DNA of 64,000 nucleotides. It comes from Hymenolepis diminuta. Its lineage: Eukaryota; Platyhelminthes; Cestoda; Cyclophyllidea; Hymenolepididae. Every line of letters begins with the position of its first letter. Positions within the stretch are counted from its first letter, which is position 1. The stretch spans positions 4,195,308 to 4,259,307 of the forward strand of contig CAADRB010000002.1 of NCBI GenBank assembly GCA_900708905.1, given 5' to 3'. Below, in pieces: positions 48,911 through 63,539 of the stretch. The position numbers and the translations under genes are program-made. The notes under the pieces were generated by a model that saw only the letters and a list, made by a program, of their open reading frames with translations, made no database searches and was not told where the DNA came from.

Positions 48911-51897
48911 ACGGCCATTAATTTGATAAATACCAAATAATGTGCGCTCGAAACCCATGGAGAAGCCATATTACTTGTTTAGGGACATTCTATATGCCTG
49001 ACCGAGTGGAAGGATTTCATAATGATTTCTAACAACATCAAAGTAAAATTAACAGTATGGGAACTTGTCCCTTAATTCACCCTATTATTTAAGATAACTG
49101 AGACAATTTAATCATTCTATGGTTTCTTAGTGACTTTTGAAATTAAATTTAAAGACTAATTTAGTAATTAATTAAATTATTCAATGGTCTCTTTTCATAT
49201 ATGTCAATGAAAGGAGAGGAATAAAGGTTAGAACTCTTTTCTGTGAAATGGCATAACCTTTATCAAGTCATTACAGTTCTGTTCTTTTCATGTGATTTCG
49301 TACTCTTCTTCCCTCTTTCACTGCACCAATTTAACTTTATTAGTGCAATGGATTCCCCAATTATATTTTCGAGTATAGATACATTCGTTTTGTACATATT
49401 GCGGTGATAAAACATTCTGTTAACTGCACGATTGTCAGAAATTTGACAAGGTCGATTTCTCCTCTCTCTATTTCTCTTTTAATGTCTCTTCTTTTGGCAT
49501 CGTTATCAGCACTGTCATTAACTCTAAACATCATATTACTTCATTTTCTCTGGTTAACTAGGCATGATCTTACCCACCCGATTATTTTGGAATTTCTTCT
49601 TTTGTTACAATTTCGATAACAGTACCTCTGTATGTGTTCGTTCACTTATCTGGACCTGTCATCTTTAACCTCTTTTTCACTTGTCACCTCTTTTTTCTTC
49701 CACTTGTCATTGGCAGTGTATTCGCTTTAGTTTATCAACAGAATAAACGAGCTCTGAGTCAGTTCTGATTGACCCTTTTTCATACCAAGGTGTTCCAGAC
49801 TTACGTCGATTTTTAGTTCCTTGCTTCAAACTACCTTCCTTAAGGTGAGCATGATACTTTTATATTTTTTCGCTTCATTTGCAGTAGTGTTTTTGTGCGA
49901 CTGTTCATCAACATTAAAAGTAATTTAATATCTAAGATAGACTACTTTACATGATTATGTGTGCGATCCTAACTAATGTTCGTTTCTAGCTCCCAATTTC
50001 GGATTGTTTTCCGTTAAAATGAACATGAAATTTCTGTCGTTTTTCCTGTTGCTTCGTTAGCAGTGATGATTTGTCTGAGAAATGCAAGGAATTTTTTAGT
50101 CTGAGATGAGAAACGTGTGTATTTTCCCCGAATTTCACAAAGAAAACTTAATTTCTAATTATTTTGCATGTATAAAGCGCATAGTTTAACGTCCACCGAA
50201 GGAGGTAGCTTTCATCAGAGCATGGGAAAGAAAGAAATCTTGATATCCAACCGTGACCTTATGCAGATATACGCAACCCAAGAAGCTGCTTATCATATAT
50301 CTGCTTAGTGTTTCAGAGTGTAAGGAAACTACCGCGATATCTCTTGATAAATACTATGACTACTATTGCTCAGATTGAAGACGGAGAGGTAGTAATGGAG
50401 ATTTCAGTCTCAGATGCGAGCGTGGGAAACCAAAAATCAGTAACTCAGAGTACAAAGGACGAGTTCCCTTCGCATGCATTGAAAATTTTCCATCTGGTTT
50501 CCTAACAAATACACATCAAGAAGCCGTATAACCAGACCGGAATTAATCAGCGATAATATTAACTCAACAATTATAATTAGATTATCTGAACGGTGTTCAG
50601 CCAAAGTCTGCTCATTTTTCCATGAAGAGCGCTTAACATATATATTGAGCTCTCTTAATACGACACAAAATTTAAATAATAAATAGCTAATTCTTATTCC
50701 CCATGTCGGACCATCTGGCATGCGCGTCAATTCGTACGGCGAATTCCTTTTAGTGATCTGACTTTTAACGTTAAAAGGGAGCCGGGTGTTTTCAAAAAAC
50801 TTTGCTCTGTACTAACTTGTCATCGATTCTCCATCAAAGTATATTCCAGCTCCCTCTATCAGATATTATCAAAGACTGTCTGGAGCATACAAAAGCTATT
50901 TCGAATCTCAACAGTCGTTTTTTTTCTCGACTTCTCAGAAAATGATTTTCCATCTATCCATTTTGGCATAAATTCTGTTTTTCAGGGTTTTTTCGAAGTA
51001 CACGGTAAAAAATCTTGTAATTTAACTTTTTTTGCGTTGTTAAGACTACCAAAAAATTTATATCTCTATCTTTAAGCATGCAAGCATTTTAGCTTGAATA
51101 CCAGGAGAAAAATAAAGTATGTAACAATAACTTCATATTTTAAGATTTTGAATGCATTAGTGCAAAAACCTGATAGATTTCCTATATTTATTCGAGTGCC
51201 TGAACGAGTCGGCCTCTAAATACAAGTGTGCCTGTGCTTTCATCAATTATTAATTAATTATTAATAATTCGGCCCACATTTTTTGACATAAAATTACCAA
51301 AACTTTTTCAGTTATATGTATATACAACATTATAATACACTCATTTATTCATTATATTTCTTATAGTTATATCCTATTTACCTCTGTGATGGAAAGTTTG
51401 TAATTATTAGAATGAATCTACCTGCTTTAAAATATTCTGTAGCCTTCTATCTTTGCGATCTTCTATCATGTCATTATTCAAGTGGATATAGATGTAGTTT
51501 TCAATTCCTAATTGGTTTCGTTTATAATCTTTCCTGTTTTCGATTTCTGTTCTTGTTAACTTTTTTGGAGGATAGTTTACTAAACTTTCGAGATATTAAG
51601 GAGTTCTTAAGAGTTAAATTTAAACGTCTCCTTGAGAAATGTGAATTCTTAACAAACCTTCGAGCAATCACGAGAAAGAGGACAAGTAGGCGTAAAAGAG
51701 CATTGTTTTGCGGAAAATTGTTATAAGGAGCAGGAGGAGGAGAAGGTAAAACACTTTTTTAGCAGCAACAGTAGTCGAAGGCGGGAAAAGGGAAGCGAAT
51801 TGTAATTATATGAGGGGTTGTGTGTCCATGTTTGCATTTGTATTTTAGGAGAAGAAATAACACTCTTCATTATTGTGTGTAGAGCTTCCTTCTTCAC

Positions 51898-52454
51898 NNN
51901 NNNNNNNNNNNNNNNNNNNNNNNNNNNNNNNNNNNNNNNNNNNNNNNNNNNNNNNNNNNNNNNNNNNNNNNNNNNNNNNNNNNNNNNNNNNNNNNNNNNN
52001 NNNNNNNNNNNNNNNNNNNNNNNNNNNNNNNNNNNNNNNNNNNNNNNNNNNNNNNNNNNNNNNNNNNNNNNNNNNNNNNNNNNNNNNNNNNNNNNNNNNN
52101 NNNNNNNNNNNNNNNNNNNNNNNNNNNNNNNNNNNNNNNNNNNNNNNNNNNNNNNNNNNNNNNNNNNNNNNNNNNNNNNNNNNNNNNNNNNNNNNNNNNN
52201 NNNNNNNNNNNNNNNNNNNNNNNNNNNNNNNNNNNNNNNNNNNNNNNNNNNNNNNNNNNNNNNNNNNNNNNNNNNNNNNNNNNNNNNNNNNNNNNNNNNN
52301 NNNNNNNNNNNNNNNNNNNNNNNNNNNNNNNNNNNNNNNNNNNNNNNNNNNNNNNNNNNNNNNNNNNNNNNNNNNNNNNNNNNNNNNNNNNNNNNNNNNN
52401 NNNNNNNNNNNNNNNNNNNNNNNNNNNNNNNNNNNNNNNNNNNNNNNNNNNNNN
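51898..52454. other. Assembly gap (557 N)
   Basis: Unresolved bases. Open frames that run through it are artefacts of translating N. A missing exon could lie here. Confidence 0.99.
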
Positions 52455-53559
52455 TTTTTGCTTATACAGCTAGCAGATATAATGATGTTCAGGAAATGCT
52501 TAATCGTATCTTCGGGGTTTCTTCCTATTCACCATTCAATTCAATTCTAAGAATGTGTATTGGCATTCCCTTATCATTTCAGTATTTTTATGATCATCTA
52601 TCAGCTTCTTTGGAAGTAAAATGTTATGTTCTCAGTACACCAAAGACAGAACATGACATTTTAGTTGGTAACTGCCTGGTGATTTTCATTAATTTTCTCG
52701 GTGTTTTTTCTGTAGCCTGTGAAAGTCTGCAGTTATTTTCTTCAGAAAATGGTTAAATCAAATCTCGTGCAAAGTCATGAATTCGACCTTCAAAAGTTTG
52801 TTCTGGAATTCGGTATTCTCCCAAAAGTTTAGTTTTCCATTCAACTCAATTTCTTATTATAGTAGTGATTAGTAACATCTCTAGTATTCTCCCTTTAATC
52901 TTAATATTGATAAGACTTTTGATCGACTAAAGTTTGAATATATTTTTGCGTATCGGTTTTCAATTATACTAAACTTTAGAGAGCTTTAAAAATTTCGATA
53001 GTGGGTGAAATTAATCACCTAGAACGATGATCATTTATGAGTCCACATTAGTACCTTTCTCCCTCCTATATCTTATAATTGATTAGATATAAGATATATA
53101 TACTCCCAAACAGTAATTTTGTGAAATTTGCAGATTTATATTTGTGTCAAGTGTCACTTAAAATCATCCCAATAAACGGCCCTCGTCATTAAATCCTAAC
53201 ACTGTCATATCTCTCGTCCGCATTAACCACGGTGAGTAGCCATCCAGTTTGCTGAGCATGGTCTGATACGTATCTTTGAAGATATGACCAAAGTTTCTTA
53301 TGAGATCCCACATCTCCATATAGTTCAATTACGATCCTAATAAGACATAAATAGGGAATAAATAACTGTAAAACCAGTAGTAACCACTGCTCTGAGTCAC
53401 GCAAATGAAGGTGAAAAATATAAATTAATTTAATGGCGGAGAGGCAGAGAGAGTGAGAAAACACGAAGGATATATGTTGATGACTGACTCTGTGTGAACG
53501 TTTTCGCATAAATTGGGTTAATATTCTTTCCTTTAGTTCTCATAAAAGTCTCGCAGCAG

Positions 53560-54110
53560 TTAGAGGAGAGGAGTGGGAAAAATGGAAGGGTAGGTATTTT
53601 AAGCTCTTTCCCGCCTGAATTGCGTGATATTTTCGTCTCGATCAGTATAATGAACTCTCTTATAAACCCACAAATAGTTCATTGAAGGGCTGTGGAGTCT
53701 TTGCGTCCTACTTTCAGTGCTTTTTACCCACTTCTAAGCCTTTAGCGGCGAGACTCAGAGGGGTTGAAGAAGAAGGAGACGGGTTTTAGGCAGTTGTGTT
53801 CCCTCCTCTTGTGCTCTCTTTCTGTGTATGTAGAGAGAGGGTTTGGCCTGGCCCGAAAAATAGACCAGCGGTTTTTTACGCCGCTAACCGTTAGGGAATA
53901 CTCACATTCCTGAACGAGAGAAGCTTTGAACATTGCCCGCCCTCCCGCTCTCCACACGCATTCCCTCCCTTTTACACACACAGAGTGTGTAAAAAGGTCG
54001 TCGAGGAGGTAAAAAGCGGGTCTAATTTTGCCCTTTGTGTGTTGGGATGCCGAAAGCCCTTTGAAACGTTTTCCAGTCCCCTTCTCTCCTCTCCCGTAAC
54101 TCAAATTCGT
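53560..54110. promoter_or_regulatory. GC-rich island 3
   Basis: C/T-rich and GC-rich block containing an imperfect inverted repeat near 53969-53997 (CTTTTACACAC...GTGTGTAAAAAG). The 120-codon minus-strand frame across it starts with TTG and shows no domain. Confidence 0.25.
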
Positions 54111-57049
54111 GGCAGTTTTATAAACAGTTTCTGATGATGATAAATTTCAGCCGATTCCTAAAATTATGACATATCCTTTTCATAAAGAATGAAGCTTATA
54201 AATAAGGGATTTGTCCTTTTGAATGTATGCACAACATTATCAGTAGTTAAACTGATCTGTTTCCAGTAACAACTACTTACACTATTTTAAGATAAAAACG
54301 CTAACGTATATTAAGTCACGTATTCTATTCAGTTGTTTTTTATCTTTGTAGAGGATTTAAAAGCTTCAATACCTCTTACCTTTTCTAAAAAAGGTAGTTC
54401 CAACTTGTCCTTCAAGGTGCTTGACTGCTTAGAAAGTTGATTGTGAAAGGTCAGGGTAGTTTAAATATCAGCGTCTGTTCACTTGTTTTCGCCCCAATAT
54501 ATTCTTAAAACATAATGGACTGTAGAATGATAGTGTGTAATGGGCCTTGGTTATTCTGTTTTTAGTGTTTAAGGAAAATCCATTTTCAATAACATTTAAT
54601 CAACCCTTCTCTAAATTTTAATACTACGTCTAGTATCAGCATAGTAATTCTACTATCTTTTAAAGCTCTATATATTTTGACAGTGCAGTAAATACAGGTT
54701 AGAACTAGAACTCAACAGTAGAAATATCTCAAAACTAGAGTAGGTGATATCTGTTACTTAATAATCGCGATGTAGGTCTGTGAACTAGATTATTTCGAAT
54801 CGATTTAATGACTTTGAGAATGGATACCTACAAGTGAATTATCGGCATTAATTAAGCTATAAAAATAACCAGTTCATGTTATAGTCCTCATTATAATCTA
54901 CGGCATCTACAGCATTATCTGAATTACGAGAGTAATTAGATGTCTCAACCTTTAATGATTTGTCAATTGCCTTCCCTTTTCAGTTAGTCTGAAGATGAAC
55001 TTATGCGATATGGCTAATTGCGATCATTATCTTCTCATGATTTAAACGAATTATTTCGTTGGTATGATCGATGGTTTCTCATTATGCTTATGGAAGGCGA
55101 TGCTTTAAAGAAAATGCATCATCTAAATAATGAAAAATTCGTTCTTGACTTGTGGAATGGAACAAATGAGTTGTCCAGTTGATTGAAAAATAACTCCCCA
55201 TACATGTTGAATGTTTAATAATATGCCAGGTTATCAATACACTATGAAGTTCTGAAACCATTTGCTCGATAGTTAAGGATTATTTCAAAAGTGCGTGCTC
55301 AGTTAGATGAAAAAGACCAAAAAGAAGCGTCGGGTTTGAGAAAATGCAGCTGAATGCTTAAGTTCAATTCGAGGCTCAACTAAAAAAAGCATGTTTTTCT
55401 CATATTTCGTTTCTGAAACTGATTATAGTTCGGCACAGTGGATTTTGAAAAGAAGAAATTTCTCTTCAGTAACTACATATAAAAATACATACTGCTTTAA
55501 TCACGTTTACTTATCGTATCTTTTAAGTTGCGCAATTCATATATTAATTGTTATTCATCTCAATTGTTTATTATTCAAAATAGCGATATTTTGAATAGTA
55601 ATTTATAAGATTAAAAGATTTCGTGATTTATTAATCCATGAATACTATAATCAAGTAATAATTGAATTTTAGTATGACTTTACTTTTATCGATTAGACAT
55701 CTATCATAATTTGAGATCCCAACAAAATTAGACGACGTGTGAAAATCGATCTTGAAATCAACATATATCGAATCCGATTTGCATTATTAGAAAGTTTATG
55801 CTATACAATACTTAATGTTATTATTTTGTCTCTTAGTAGGATATAAATGATGAATATTATTTATCAATTTGACTTTATGGCACTATTTTTCCAGTTGTTT
55901 TAATTACATTAATATGGTACGCATATGTATATTTCCCATGCTTTCGATAAATGACTTTTAATTTATAGCTATTAAATTAATAGATAACCATCCAAGTGAA
56001 TATTAGTTCACACGAGTTCTGAAAGCGGTAATAAAGTCGCTCTTGTGAAAATTCGTTTCCAGGACTTCAGAACTCCGTTAATAAGATTTTGACTGTATAA
56101 TTAACATAGGGCTCAACAAACACTCTGACCAATCCATTAATATTAATGTATACCAGTTTTAAAAGTTCGTAATATACTAAGGGGCTTGATGAATTTTTTT
56201 GGATTATTTTGACTTAACTACCCTGAAAATAGATATTAATAAAAGACTTCATGTTAAGTAAACACTAAATTTAATTGACTGACTGTGTTTGAATACATAA
56301 TCTTCAGGTTGAAGCCTCATTCAAAAAGTTTTTTATGGCCGTGCCTGTTTTTTCATATTTACCAGTATTTTACTCTCATCAAAAAAGTTCTTATATATTT
56401 TGGGAAATTAAATCACCTTTTCTCTTGTCATTCACCCTTTCTCACAAGATTGATATTTTCTCTCTTTCGCTCTCGCAGTTTATGTTTTTTTTCTCATTTG
56501 AGGTAACAGGAGAATATATCATTATGTCCCTCTGTCCACGTATCCATTAGCAGTTAGGCAGCTGAGTTGATCGGTAAAAAGGACTTTCTCACTATATTTA
56601 TCTGGTTAATTCGTTCTGTCTCCACTAACCATTAACTTGTCTATAGGTGAAATGGGTTAGTTGCATCACAGAATAGAGCCAAATGAGTTCAGATACTACA
56701 AGCACAATGCATTTCGGTTACATCAGTTGTCCTACCGTTTCGAATTCCACCTCCCTCTCCCAGAATTAACCATTCTGAACTCCCTAGATGTTCATCAATG
56801 CGCATCTAAGCCATGATTTCATACGGCCTCTTTTGAAGCTTTATACTATCGTTATTTCCATTAACGACTGCCATTTCATCAATGTGTTTGCTTCTCTGAT
56901 TCCTAAAATACATAATTCTTTAGAGTTGCCTTTTTGATTCTTTTGTATATGACCAATAACTTAAATCTATATCTTACTGGTTTGTTTAAATTGTTGATGC
57001 TCTAATAGATTCAGGCAATGGATAAATTTGGTTTAATCTAAGTGAATGA

Positions 57050-57420
57050 GCGGTAGATAGCGATAGCAGAGGGGGGAAGAGGTAGGAAGAGGGGCAGCAG
57101 CAAGCATTGCTGCTTCTGCTTAATCGGCCTGCCATCTTTGAGCGCGAACGGCAGAAGGCGGTGTCCACCCACTATACTTTTTACACACCCACTCACAATT
57201 GCTATCTCCTCTCCTTTATCCTTCCACCATCCCCTACTTCCTCACCACCGTCAACAAACTGCCGATGCCGCCTCTTTGTAGAGTAGTCGGTAGCCGCCGA
57301 CTAAGAGTAGAGCAGGGAGAGTCCACCGGTAGAGATGAGACACACGCTGCAGTGCGGCAGTTTTCCGCAAACCGCTTGATAAGATCGTTTCTTGGTATGT
57401 GTGCTATGGATGTTACTTCT
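57050..57420. promoter_or_regulatory. GC-rich island 4 with YY1-like site
   Basis: Contains GCCATCTTTGAGCGC at about 57131; the CCATCTT core matches the YY1 site (AAGATGGC on the other strand). No coding evidence. Confidence 0.3.
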
Positions 57421-60099
57421 GCTGCTGCAACTTCTACATTTGTGACAGACAAGACTTTCTTTCTTCACCACTTCTACTAGGCATGTTTTTATGCTCTTGG
57501 GAGAGTATGATATGTATTCTTTTTGAAGTCTGAACACAATATAGAATATTTAATTAAATTACTAGCTGTTTAAATAGATTCGATTTTTTATACCAGGTAT
57601 GTGTTTCAGAGAAGTGGGTAACGTGATTTGCATCATCAACCTTTCAGTATTTAAGACAGGAATATCTAAATAGTGTAGATATTTTCTTAGATCATCAAGT
57701 GATCTTTGTTCAGTACGTTCCTAGGCGAAGAAATGTGAAGCGATTTATATCTGCTGAAACTAGTTTATAACTTTTGCAAAGTAGAGCTTATGTGTTGGGA
57801 TGTCTAGTTTCTGCCGGTAAAAATACCTACGTACTAGTTATTGATAGGCTATCGTTGACTCAGAGTCGGAAAAATAGGACAGCAATGCATTTACTCAAAG
57901 ACTATTAACTCAACGAAAACTATATGTGACCATAAGTTGCTTCCATATAATTGATATTTGAAGGATAAAATAATGCTGGACAGATAAAGATTTTTGTCCC
58001 CACAAACAGTCAAGCTGTCACAAACGGCATGTGCTCACACATTGATAAGGACGATGGGCAACTAAGAAAATACCTGTGGGAATTGTTCAACTCAATCTTT
58101 ATTTGCCGGGATCCTATCAGTAAGCTTCTGAAACTTAAATCTCTTGACCTTTTCCACAAATATAACGTTCTTTAAGACAGCCATCTGAATGTATACACTT
58201 TCATATGGATGGACACTAACGTTTATTATCTTCTTGGATATCAAGGCAAATAGTTTACTAATTACAATACCAGTTCCTTCGATAGGAAAGTGGAATCTAG
58301 TCAGCTATTAACTTCAAGAGGATCCGATATCAGATGCTCACAGGTTTCCCTTATGTATGTTTTTTGGGCATTAGCCATGTATTCTCATTCTGTGATATGA
58401 AGATCTTTTCGATGTCTAAATCCTCAAACACGGTAATTCAATAGGGGAAGTTAATTCCCCTCGATACTTTTAACGTTTATTTAGATGAATAGATTTTTCT
58501 TTATTATAAAAAATGGTTTCTTGATTAGCCGAAAACAGTCCTGGGAGCCTGAAAAAAATTAAAAGCGAATAAAAACAGATTTTAGTTCGAGATTCCTTTA
58601 GAATTGTTAAATTTACGAGGAGCTACGATCTGTGTGAACTTGGCTTTTTCAGGTACTTGCGCATGTTTGCATTTAGTTCATTCACCAATGATAAAAATTG
58701 GACAGGAACAGCAGTTGCAATGTAATACTAGGGAGCTACAGTAATGGTTTTGAACCTAGCAAAATAGGATTTGAATAATGTGTTCATGTTCTAATTTAAA
58801 CAGTTTTTTTCACTTAAAACATTCCGTGTATCTTCTTGTTTTTCTATGTTCGGGCAACAAGGTCGAGCAAGTATTAATTGTTAAAACAGTCAAGTTTTTG
58901 AAGGTGCTTGTCTTCCAGTATCTCGTAAAATTTTATTCAGTTACCATTTTTAACTGAATTATTCCCTATTACAAAGATAGCTCTCTTGTATTTCGGAGTT
59001 AGTGAAGATATTTTGACGTTCTTTTGAGAATCAGCCAGCCTATTCAATCTTTCAAATTCGTATCATTAATGTACACCAATGAAAAATAGACTCTAACATT
59101 ATCATATTTAGAAATAACGTTTGCTTATCTAATAAGCCTCAAATTAGTATCGCGAATCAGTATATATGTCCTTCTACAGTTCTTTCGGTGGTGCATTTTT
59201 GACTTTCAACAATGTGTTATAATTCATTTGATGATATGGCGCCAATGGCTTCATATTTCATTTCCTTTTCTGCCTCACTCTCAGAATAACGGTTGTGTTT
59301 TTGATTTACCGTTCTCATCAAATTTCCATCTACATGTCTTTTATCAAAATACTATCAAACGCACCTAGACAAATATTGCAAATTCACGTTTAGCTTATCT
59401 TGGGAGTTTACTTTACTGTTTCTCTGGAGACTTGTGCAAGTATTCATGATTGTATGGAGGCAAAATATTATCTCAACAATTTTACAAAGATGTTATTTGA
59501 AGAAACCAACACATTTCGCTACTTCATGGAATGCTAAGTATACTGTAATCATATGAGATGTTTTCTTTTTCAATGACATCGAAGCTGCAGGTGACTATTA
59601 ATCCAAGATTTAACTGCATCGCTACAATCACTCAATTATTCTTTTCGGCACCCTCATAGTCCTCTCCTAATAGTTAAAATCTGGAGATTTTCTGGCATTG
59701 GTACGCCTTTAGCAATATTGGCATGAAAATTTTAAGTGGTTATTTTTTTACTCATTCGAATAATAATCGTCGCCTTCAATAAATATTTTAAGATTTTAAC
59801 CTAATACTTTCGAAGGTGTGCGTCGTCAATTTATTGTATTTAAGCTATTACATGACGGGCTATATTTTCTGTCTCATACACTCGAGCTAGATTTCTTAAG
59901 TGACCTGACTTAAGTCAAGGACATATCAGCCTTTAAGGTCCTGACTTATTCTCTTAATGGGAATTCCTTATGTGTCTTCCCTTTACTCACCCGAATAATT
60001 TTTTTGCCTTTGTATTGCAAATATTAGCGACAAAAATGGCGTTAATAATTTGACTCTGTTAACACACGAATTCGTGACTGTATGTGTATAAAATAGCAT

Positions 60100-60500
60100 A
60101 GTTCTTAGTCGCGGTAGTGTCGGCTTAGCGGCGCAGTGTTCTGCCGCAGTCATTCCTCCTCTAGACAACGCCGCCGGCACACAATAGTTTTAGTCGGAAG
60201 AGTAATAGTGGGTACTGTTAACTACCCTACTAAGAGCTTATTTACAACTGACTATGTAGGCGTATTCATGCATGTATACATGACACCGTTGCACATGGAC
60301 AAATACAGGAGGGGAGGAGGAGAGCACAACAGGTGTTTTTTATGTCGGAATGCGGTATGTCAGCATATCAGTTTGCCGCTCGATTGTTGTCGCCATCTTG
60401 AGCTTCTCATGACACCTCCGCCATTTCTCTCTCTGGCGCGCTCTCTGGAGTTTTTTCCCACCCTACCGATCGTATATGCCCTCCTATTTCACCCACCGGA
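60100..60500. promoter_or_regulatory. GC-rich island 5 with YY1-like site
   Basis: Contains CGCCATCTTGAGC at 60391-60403, nearly the same extended motif as in island 4. A 146-codon frame starting at 60136 crosses it without any recognisable domain. Confidence 0.3.
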
Positions 60501-62029
60501 GATTTCCACTTCTCGTATAGGAATAAAGTTTAAATGGAGTAAAATATGCGAGATGATAACATTCTGGATGCATTAAACTAAATACATACTCTACAGATAC
60601 AATCTATTAGTTCTGAATAGCCGGTTGCAATAATGACAAAATGAGAATCCTGTCAACTTTGGATTCCATACAGATGCTTTTAAATGACATATTTTGTTCA
60701 TTAATAACTGGAGTCAAGGGTCATGGATGCATGTGGGTGCATAATTGACTGAATATAGGGAAAGTATGGAGAAAGAACGCTTATTCTATGATCTTTTACA
60801 ATGAGGTTCTCAAGTTTATTGTGACATTATGAAATTTTAGTAGAATAAATTCAAGGTCGCAATATCAGAGTATACAGTTTATTTGTTTCTCAGGCCTTAA
60901 GCCATCAATGTGAGTGTGTTCTAAATTGTTATCAGGGGTTCTGTAGTTTCCAAAGTGTATGTAAATGTGGCTTCTTAAAGAAAATGTACTTCATATTTTT
61001 TAGCTGATTCTTTCTCAGAATGAGAAGATTTGGTGAATAGCTTAGTGTCTTTAGACATTTACTTATACGCGATCTGGCCGAGCCATTTCTTTTACCATGA
61101 ACGGTAATTTTCACGATCATAAATAGATAAATACATAAATCAGGCTTACAAGTTTTACTTTCTACTCGACAGATCGAGAAAGAAGTACCACAGAGTTTTA
61201 TTTTCCTTTGTTGCAGAAATTCGCTTCTCCGAAGTCATGCATTATTTCACTCATTTACCCCTGGCAAAATAAACGGAGTTCACTTTTTACCTTTTTACTT
61301 TTTTCTGACAGTAAAACCCTGTTTTAACACCGTACTTATACTCTCCTGCCAGCCTGACCACTTGATACCTTTTCATTTTCCTCAATAATATACCCCCTAT
61401 AGAGACTAGTCGTGTTTTCTCAATATTTTCTATTATTGTTATTGCCCACGATAATGCAAAAATTTTAATTACGGGAAGACATCTGAATAAAGGAAATAGC
61501 AGCCGAGACGAGAGCGGAGTGTCAATGACAGTTAATGAAGCATGGACGACAAGCACCTTACTTGATTTGGATTCTGGAGGCACTAATTTGTCCATTATTC
61601 TCATGGGAAGTATAGTTTATTGTATAATGTCCTAATATTAAAATCTAATGATTTGATTTAATTGTTTGTGAGTTGGATTATGTCCAAGATATTCGTAGCT
61701 TGTTGAGCGATTGATTTAATTCTGTGGTCGCTCGTGCCACCTCAATTTATTTGTATCTTCTCATTGGTAAAGAATAATATATGGTAACAAAAATATTTCA
61801 TTATATCAGTGACACAGTATGTTTAATTTTTTTTAGCCATCCACGACCTAATCCAGAAAGCACAGTTTGTACAACATATTTAGAATGAAGGAATTTGGTG
61901 GTAGATTAGGTACCCACACTTTTCTTCATGTTTCTCAGTTATTTCCTTCCTTTCTACTACTTTAACTGCCGGAAACTTTAATCACATTCCCACATATAAT
62001 TGAACTGAATTCTGAATTCACATTGTGCA

Positions 62030-62330
62030 GCGGGCTTTGCCACAAAGTGTTACAAGCGGTTTAGGCGATAGAGAGAGATGGAGAGAATACGGCTTGACTA
62101 CTGGCTGGACCTTTTTTCTGCCGCAAAATGTTTTTGCGCACTCCGGCCAAGCCGCCACCACACCCCAACTTTTTGTAATTCTCTATCCTGGCTCAATCCC
62201 AAAGTAGCTGGCGGTAAGGACGCAGTCCTCTTCTCCTAGTTGTGATGTGTAAGCCTTAAAATCAAAAGCACCGATAAGCCGCCAAAATGAGAATAAAGCC
62301 TGTCCTAATCCTTTGTAAGTGTCGTACGTT
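62030..62330. promoter_or_regulatory. GC-rich island 6
   Basis: A moderately GC-rich block (GCCGCAAAATG, CCAAGCCGCCACC) within AT-rich DNA. No gene or clear site seen. Confidence 0.2.
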
Positions 62331-63539
62331 TCTGGAGCATTCCCCTTCGCACACTCTCTCATTTCATTCCGATTCCGACTTTCAACTGTCGGTTCATCTT
62401 TTTCACTCGTGCTTACTCAACCCCATTGATTTTAGATCCTCAATTCTAAGTCCTTATTTTGTTAAGAAACAGTAGATTAAAGCCTCGTAGCTGTGATGTC
62501 ACTATGATATTAATTTTGTCCAACCTTTAATCAATCACATGCCGAGATGCGTTTGTGCTTTTATAGATTTCCTTCTGGTCGATCAAATTTTCATTTCATT
62601 ATAGAATAACTGAAACACTCAAACATTCTTTGTAATCTGATTTGGATAGATTTGGTACTTTATCCATTTTGTATCCAGCCCTATTTCCATTTTAGCACAT
62701 TAGGTACTAGGCAGAATTTCCAGTCTCCCAAGAAGGCTTATAAGTTTCAATATCGAATTCATAAGGTTTTTGCCTTTTAATGACTTAACATTACTTTCAA
62801 CTCGAGTTCTTTGAGTGGTACTAATAGTGAATTGCATCCATTCTTATCTTGATTTCCTTAAGCCCAAAATTTTTAAACTTTTAAATAAGGCGACAACTCC
62901 GATTTCCGTTCAGATAATTTGGTTGCACTGAAACTAAACGTCCGTCCAGAAATCCACTATAATTCACGACTCTCAGACTGATTTGTGTTTATTTCACTTC
63001 ATTATTCCAAATGGAAAATCCGATTCTTATTAATTCTTTCAGTTCCATGGCCACATCTGTAAAATCTGTCATTATCACTGGAAACAAGTGTTTCTATATT
63101 AAATAGATTTAGGTTCCTAAATTAATAATTCGTCGATTCAAATTCCATTTATATTCAACTCAGATTTGCTTATTAGTAGCAGTTGCAATCATGATTAAGC
63201 CGATTATCTAACTTTTAATTATTTTAGTTTCACATTTGAAAGTTTCCCGGTCACCGACAACGCTATGAGAAATAAAATTATTTCCCGAAACATTTATTGT
63301 TAATTTAATATCTCAGTTATAAAATGTATCTTTTCGCATTAGCATCGTATCGATAAAAACTTGATATAGGGTTTAAATAATCCTCCTACCGCGTTTACTT
63401 GAATTTAATAGACGCGTGTTTTAATGAGTGTGTGTCTTTAACACACTGGGCTAATTCAGCAGCGTAGATTGTTGAGTCGCCATTGTGATTGGATAAGTTA
63501 TTCGTGCGTATTCTTCAAAGGAGGTTATAACTAAGTTGC

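Larger units (their letters stand above)
44688..51897. other. AT-rich stretch after beta-catenin exon 2, no exon supported
   Basis: Begins with the GTAAGT donor of beta-catenin exon 2. Its open frames are short, AT-driven and without armadillo similarity; the longest (47268-47660, 130 codons) shows no family resemblance. It contains two GC-rich islands and a pair of diverged repeats, listed separately. It may be the start of a very long beta-catenin intron. Confidence 0.55.

Noticed and set aside
51818..52756. Long open frames across 51.8-52.8 kb
   Set aside because: They exist only because runs of N were translated; the flanking real codons show no domain.
53742..54104. 120-codon minus-strand frame in GC-rich island 3
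   Set aside because: Starts with TTG, basic low-complexity product, explained by composition.
60136..60576. 146-codon frame in GC-rich island 5
   Set aside because: Begins with a codon run typical of GC-rich noncoding DNA, has no recognisable domain and no splice context.
61287..61604. 105-codon minus-strand frame
   Set aside because: No recognisable family and no supporting exon neighbours.
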